In this document: positions 37,819 to 39,672 of the stretch, piece after piece
Position numbering within the stretch: position 1 is the stretch's first letter
Layout: each line of letters opens with the position of its first letter
Source: a virus
Reading direction: 5' to 3' (one strand)
DNA length: 39,672 nucleotides
Virus record (IMG/VR): IMGVR_UViG_3300003691_000024
Coordinates: 1 to 39,672 of that record
Notes under the pieces: generated by a model
The model's database searches: none
What the model saw: the letters and a program-made list of their open reading frames with translations, nothing else
Told to the model about the DNA's origin: nothing
Translations under genes and position numbers: made by a program

Positions 37819-37893
37819 GCAAGGTGAACCGTACAGGCATAAAATGAGGACGCTTAAAGCGTATCCCGGACCCCGTCGTGTCTGCTACCTTGC
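37819..37893. ncRNA. Closed RNA fold with 7-bp terminal stem, tRNA-like size
   Basis: GCAAGGT and ACCTTGC pair perfectly across 75 bases, with an inner GGACGC/GCGTATCC hairpin of anticodon-arm size. No T-loop consensus is present, so it is not called a tRNA. It may be a decayed tRNA or another structured RNA; the strand is not certain. Confidence 0.4.
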
Positions 37894-38200
37894 CAATAAA
37901 TAAAAAGACCGGCCTTGCACCGGGTCGAGGCTCACCATTATTTTAGAGACTTGTGATTCATAGCCTTATTTCTCACAAGATGTTATTTTAATAAATTTAA
38001 AAAACCGGTTTTATTATCAGAGTCAAAAAACCGAAAAAACCTCAGTCGTATTTTTGTACGGACAGACACGACTAACAAAACTACGGTTTATTTTTCTATT
38101 GGTAAGAAGTTTTAAACCGACAAATAAACGACCAACAGCCTGTAATCTTTCCGGGCGTTACCCCCGCGCTCCGGCTGATACCGAGTTTCCGTTCCTTTTG

Positions 38201-38554
38201 TTACTCTTCAGGATCGCTTCCCGCGACTTCTTCACGATCATCAACGTGAATAGCAAATTCAATGCGAGAAACCAACCCGGTTGCCCCCTGCTTCTCAATG
38301 CGTATAAGGCCAACCTCTGCAAGAATTAAATCCCGCTGAAGCTCTACACCGGTTGTAAGCTCGTCAAACTTCTTCCCGGCCACAAACACTTCGATATCAT
38401 CATCCGCAACAAGCTGGAGGTCGTCCAGCTGATTCTTGAGCTTATTGCTCATTCTCTTCAGCGCTGCAAGATAATTTCCGGCCCCGAAATTCAGGAACAT
38501 CTGAATGGCTGCGCTTTTTTGTTCGATACTCAGTTCTTCTTTTTCTTTACTCAC
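38201..38554 (-). CDS. Hypothetical protein, 117 aa
   Basis: GTG at 38552-38554 chosen because GGGAG lies 7 bases before it, better than the longer frame. Mostly helical first half (SAAIQMFLNFGAGNYLAALK, SNKLKNQLDDLQLV) and an acidic end (DDREEVAGSDPEE). No family recognised. Follows the RusA-like gene, so it could be an early or DNA-metabolism gene. Confidence 0.65.
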   Translation of the reverse strand: MSKEKEELSIEQKSAAIQMFLNFGAGNYLAALKRMSNKLKNQLDDLQLVADDDIEVFVAGKKFDELTTGVELQRDLILAEVGLIRIEKQGATGLVSRIEFAIHVDDREEVAGSDPEE

Positions 38555-38670
38555 CTTGTTTCTCCCTTTTCCTTCTTTATAAAATATTTCTCTCTGCATC
38601 AGATATTATTTACTATATCCTGTATTAATTTAATACACAAGTTAAAAAAGCTTACTCAATCAAAAAAAAA

Positions 38671-39117
38671 CTAAAGAGGAGTAACTGTAATTTCAACCCG
38701 TGGGTTTTTTCGGTCTATTTTAGTATCAAGATAAATGGTCGGTGCAAGATATTCGTCGCAGTCATCAGGTAATTTATAGTCATAACGTGTTTTTATTACT
38801 TTTCCATTGTATTCCACCCGATAAGGATCACCAATAGAGAGGCAGTCACAGAAAAATTTCTCATGAATAGAAAGGACGTTTGATCTGTCTGTTCTTCCTT
38901 TTGTTTTCTTAAAAAGCTGCATGGTTAATTGTGCTCTCTGCATCAGGGGTAACTGCTCGACCTGTGCCCACATTAAAGCAGTATATCTCTTTTTCGCATT
39001 AGTTCGCGACCATCTCGAATTTGAATAAGTATTTAAATTAAGGGTGAACTTTTGATTTTTAGCCCTTGCGGTTTTTGCTATCTGTATAGACAGCGGCGAA
39101 TAAATAACGAGGTTCAT
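38671..39117 (-). CDS. RusA-like Holliday-junction resolvase, 148 aa
   Basis: The C-terminal half follows the RusA layout: RTDRSNVLSIHEKFFCDCL corresponds to the D.DN..K...DaL segment, followed by DDCDEYLAPTIYLDTK where RusA has its acidic DD and closing strand. The N-terminal half has a beta strand and an aromatic-rich region (SRWSRTNAKKRY). Size is as for RusA. It would resolve recombination intermediates before packaging. GGAG lies 9 bases upstream of the start. The first Asp positions differ from the standard D-x-D-N, so activity is not certain. Confidence 0.65.
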   Translation of the reverse strand: MNLVIYSPLSIQIAKTARAKNQKFTLNLNTYSNSRWSRTNAKKRYTALMWAQVEQLPLMQRAQLTMQLFKKTKGRTDRSNVLSIHEKFFCDCLSIGDPYRVEYNGKVIKTRYDYKLPDDCDEYLAPTIYLDTKIDRKNPRVEITVTPL

Positions 39118-39240
39118 TTTTTATTTTCTCCTTTTTTGTTTTTACCTGATGTTGAAAACATTACCACAATACGAAGAATAAAGAACTATTTTTTGTATGA
39201 AACCACTGATCATATTGAAATAACTAGCTTTTTACTACTT

Positions 39241-39568
39241 TGTAGGGCCAATGTATGGCTGAATGTATGGCAACTTTAACAATAAAAACAGCAGCTTGTA
39301 CCGAATGTATGGAATGTATGGAGGGTACGTAATGTTGAACAGGGGCCACCCGCTAAAAAAGAAAAATAAAAAATTTCTCACCCCCTCCCTACAATCATAC
39401 ATTCATCTCTCTAACCTCTACTCTCTACTATTCTATTACTATATATAATATACATATATATATATTATTACTATGTTTTTTTTAAAGATAAGTGTGGTAA
39501 TGATTATCATTCTCACGTATTTGAATGTATGATTGCTGCCATACATTCAAATACATTCAAATACATTC
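39241..39568. other. Candidate replication origin: GAATGTATG iterons flanking AT-rich DNA
   Basis: At least nine copies of GAATGTATG or its near-variants: direct at 249-257, 261-269, 303-311, 312-320 and 523-531, inverted (CATACATTC or ATACATTC) at 396-404, 540-548, 550-558 and 560-568 (add 39000). An alternating TA stretch (about 39441-39470) lies between the clusters. Direct and inverted iterons round an easily melted core are typical of initiator-dependent origins. No gene lies in 39118-39672. Confidence 0.7.
39496..39514. promoter_or_regulatory. Fur-box-like palindrome
   Basis: GGTAATGATTATCATTCTC matches 16 of 19 positions of the Fur consensus GATAATGATAATCATTATC. It lies in the origin region, about 115 bases upstream of the early promoter. 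Related half-sites occur nearby (GAGAATCATT at 39581-39590). Confidence 0.45.
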
Positions 39569-39608
39569 GCATCTAAATATCGAGAATCATTGCAATACAA
39601 AATAAAAA

Positions 39609-39658
39609 TACACCATGCACTCTTTTTCCCTTGTGTTAAAATGTGCATGGTGTATATT
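39609..39658 (+). promoter_or_regulatory. Early promoter with 12-bp operator-like inverted repeat (copy A)
   Basis: TTGTGT (39631-39636), 16-base spacer, TATATT (39653-39658). TACACCATGCAC (39609-39620) and its perfect complement GTGCATGGTGTA (39643-39654) bracket the -35 and overlap the -10, so a repressor bound to both arms would block it. The duplicated copy B at 27933 keeps only the right arm. Drives the gene at 59 if the genome is circular. Confidence 0.7.
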
Positions 39659-39672
39659 AGTAATTACTGAAG

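Larger units (their letters stand above)
37471..38200. other. 730-base non-coding region with palindromes, tRNA and RNA folds
   Basis: No credible protein gene on either strand. It holds palindromes GTGTCGACAC (37461-37470), CCGAATTATTCGG (37484-37496) and ACCGGT (37499-37504), a degenerate tRNA-like element, a long hairpin, tRNA-Asn, a second closed RNA fold, a hairpin CTTGTGA/TCACAAG (37950-37979) and the palindrome AAAACCGGTTTT (38001-38012). The plus-strand frames crossing it are shadows. Confidence 0.7.

Noticed and set aside
39241-39568. CRISPR array
   Set aside because: Repeats are only 9 bases, irregularly spaced and in both orientations.
1-39672. General recoding of TGA (as Trp or Gly) in this phage
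   Set aside because: Many genes end at TGA in tight ATGA/GTGA overlaps with the next start, and Trp is encoded by TGG throughout; only two TGAs look recoded.

Overview
The window is a nearly complete, probably circular map of a tailed dsDNA phage with a long non-contractile (siphovirus-type) tail. It has small and large terminase, a DUF4055-type portal, a scaffold, a Bbp17-like major capsid protein with a Bbp16-like cement protein, tail tube, a 1020-residue tape measure and a tail hub, but no sheath. The first and last 25 bases are identical, as expected of an end-joined contig. Two lipoprotein signal peptides and a spanin-like cluster imply a Gram-negative host. Perfect ParB-binding (parS) sites, a Fur-like box and a possible selenocysteine UGA would fit many proteobacterial or desulfobacterial hosts, but the sequence does not fix the host. 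No integrase, CI-type repressor or recognisable endolysin was found.

Layout. 1-781 (+): two small genes driven by a promoter at the window end. 794-3139 (-): primase-helicase. 3374-8877 (+): replication/recombination operon with a pentapeptide-repeat protein, Sak4-like ATPase, SSB-like protein, Cas4-like nuclease fold, Cys-rich protein and SF2 helicase. 8958-10508 (+): basic protein, a structured RNA, a lipoprotein and a small helical protein. From 39117 down to 10505 nearly everything is on the minus strand in late-gene order: RusA-like nuclease, structured-RNA/tRNA-Asn region, terS, accessory genes, terL, portal, Mu F-like head protein, tail chaperones, scaffold, capsid, cement, connectors with decoration genes, tail tube, tape measure, tail hub, lysis-type genes, a readthrough surface-type protein and a ferritin-like protein. 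39118-39672 is an iteron-rich, AT-rich region that looks like the replication origin.

Translation in this genome is unusually rich in recoding candidates. (1) A UGA sits exactly at the conserved Cys of the HPNCRC motif of the Mu F-like protein, with a bacterial-SECIS-like hairpin just downstream. (2) A UGA separates a Gly-rich protein from an in-frame, start-less 69-codon extension that begins with a glycine linker and carries a CH...HPGD.LG.C domain. (3) A classic A AAA AAG -1 frameshift site lies in the tail-chaperone pair. (4) Two homopolymer runs (T9, A10) must be read with a -1 shift to give a complete outer-membrane lipoprotein and a C-terminal membrane segment.

Other unusual features are two perfect 16-bp parS sites without any ParB gene; an inverted, self-contained promoter-gene-terminator cassette (moron) between scaffold and capsid whose 56-bp promoter/leader duplicates the one before the first gene; a promoter-structured leader-terminator unit before the capsid gene; and a 12 x 15-bp coding repeat array. 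An extended Shine-Dalgarno, AAACGGAGA, recurs before about ten genes on both strands and was used to choose starts.
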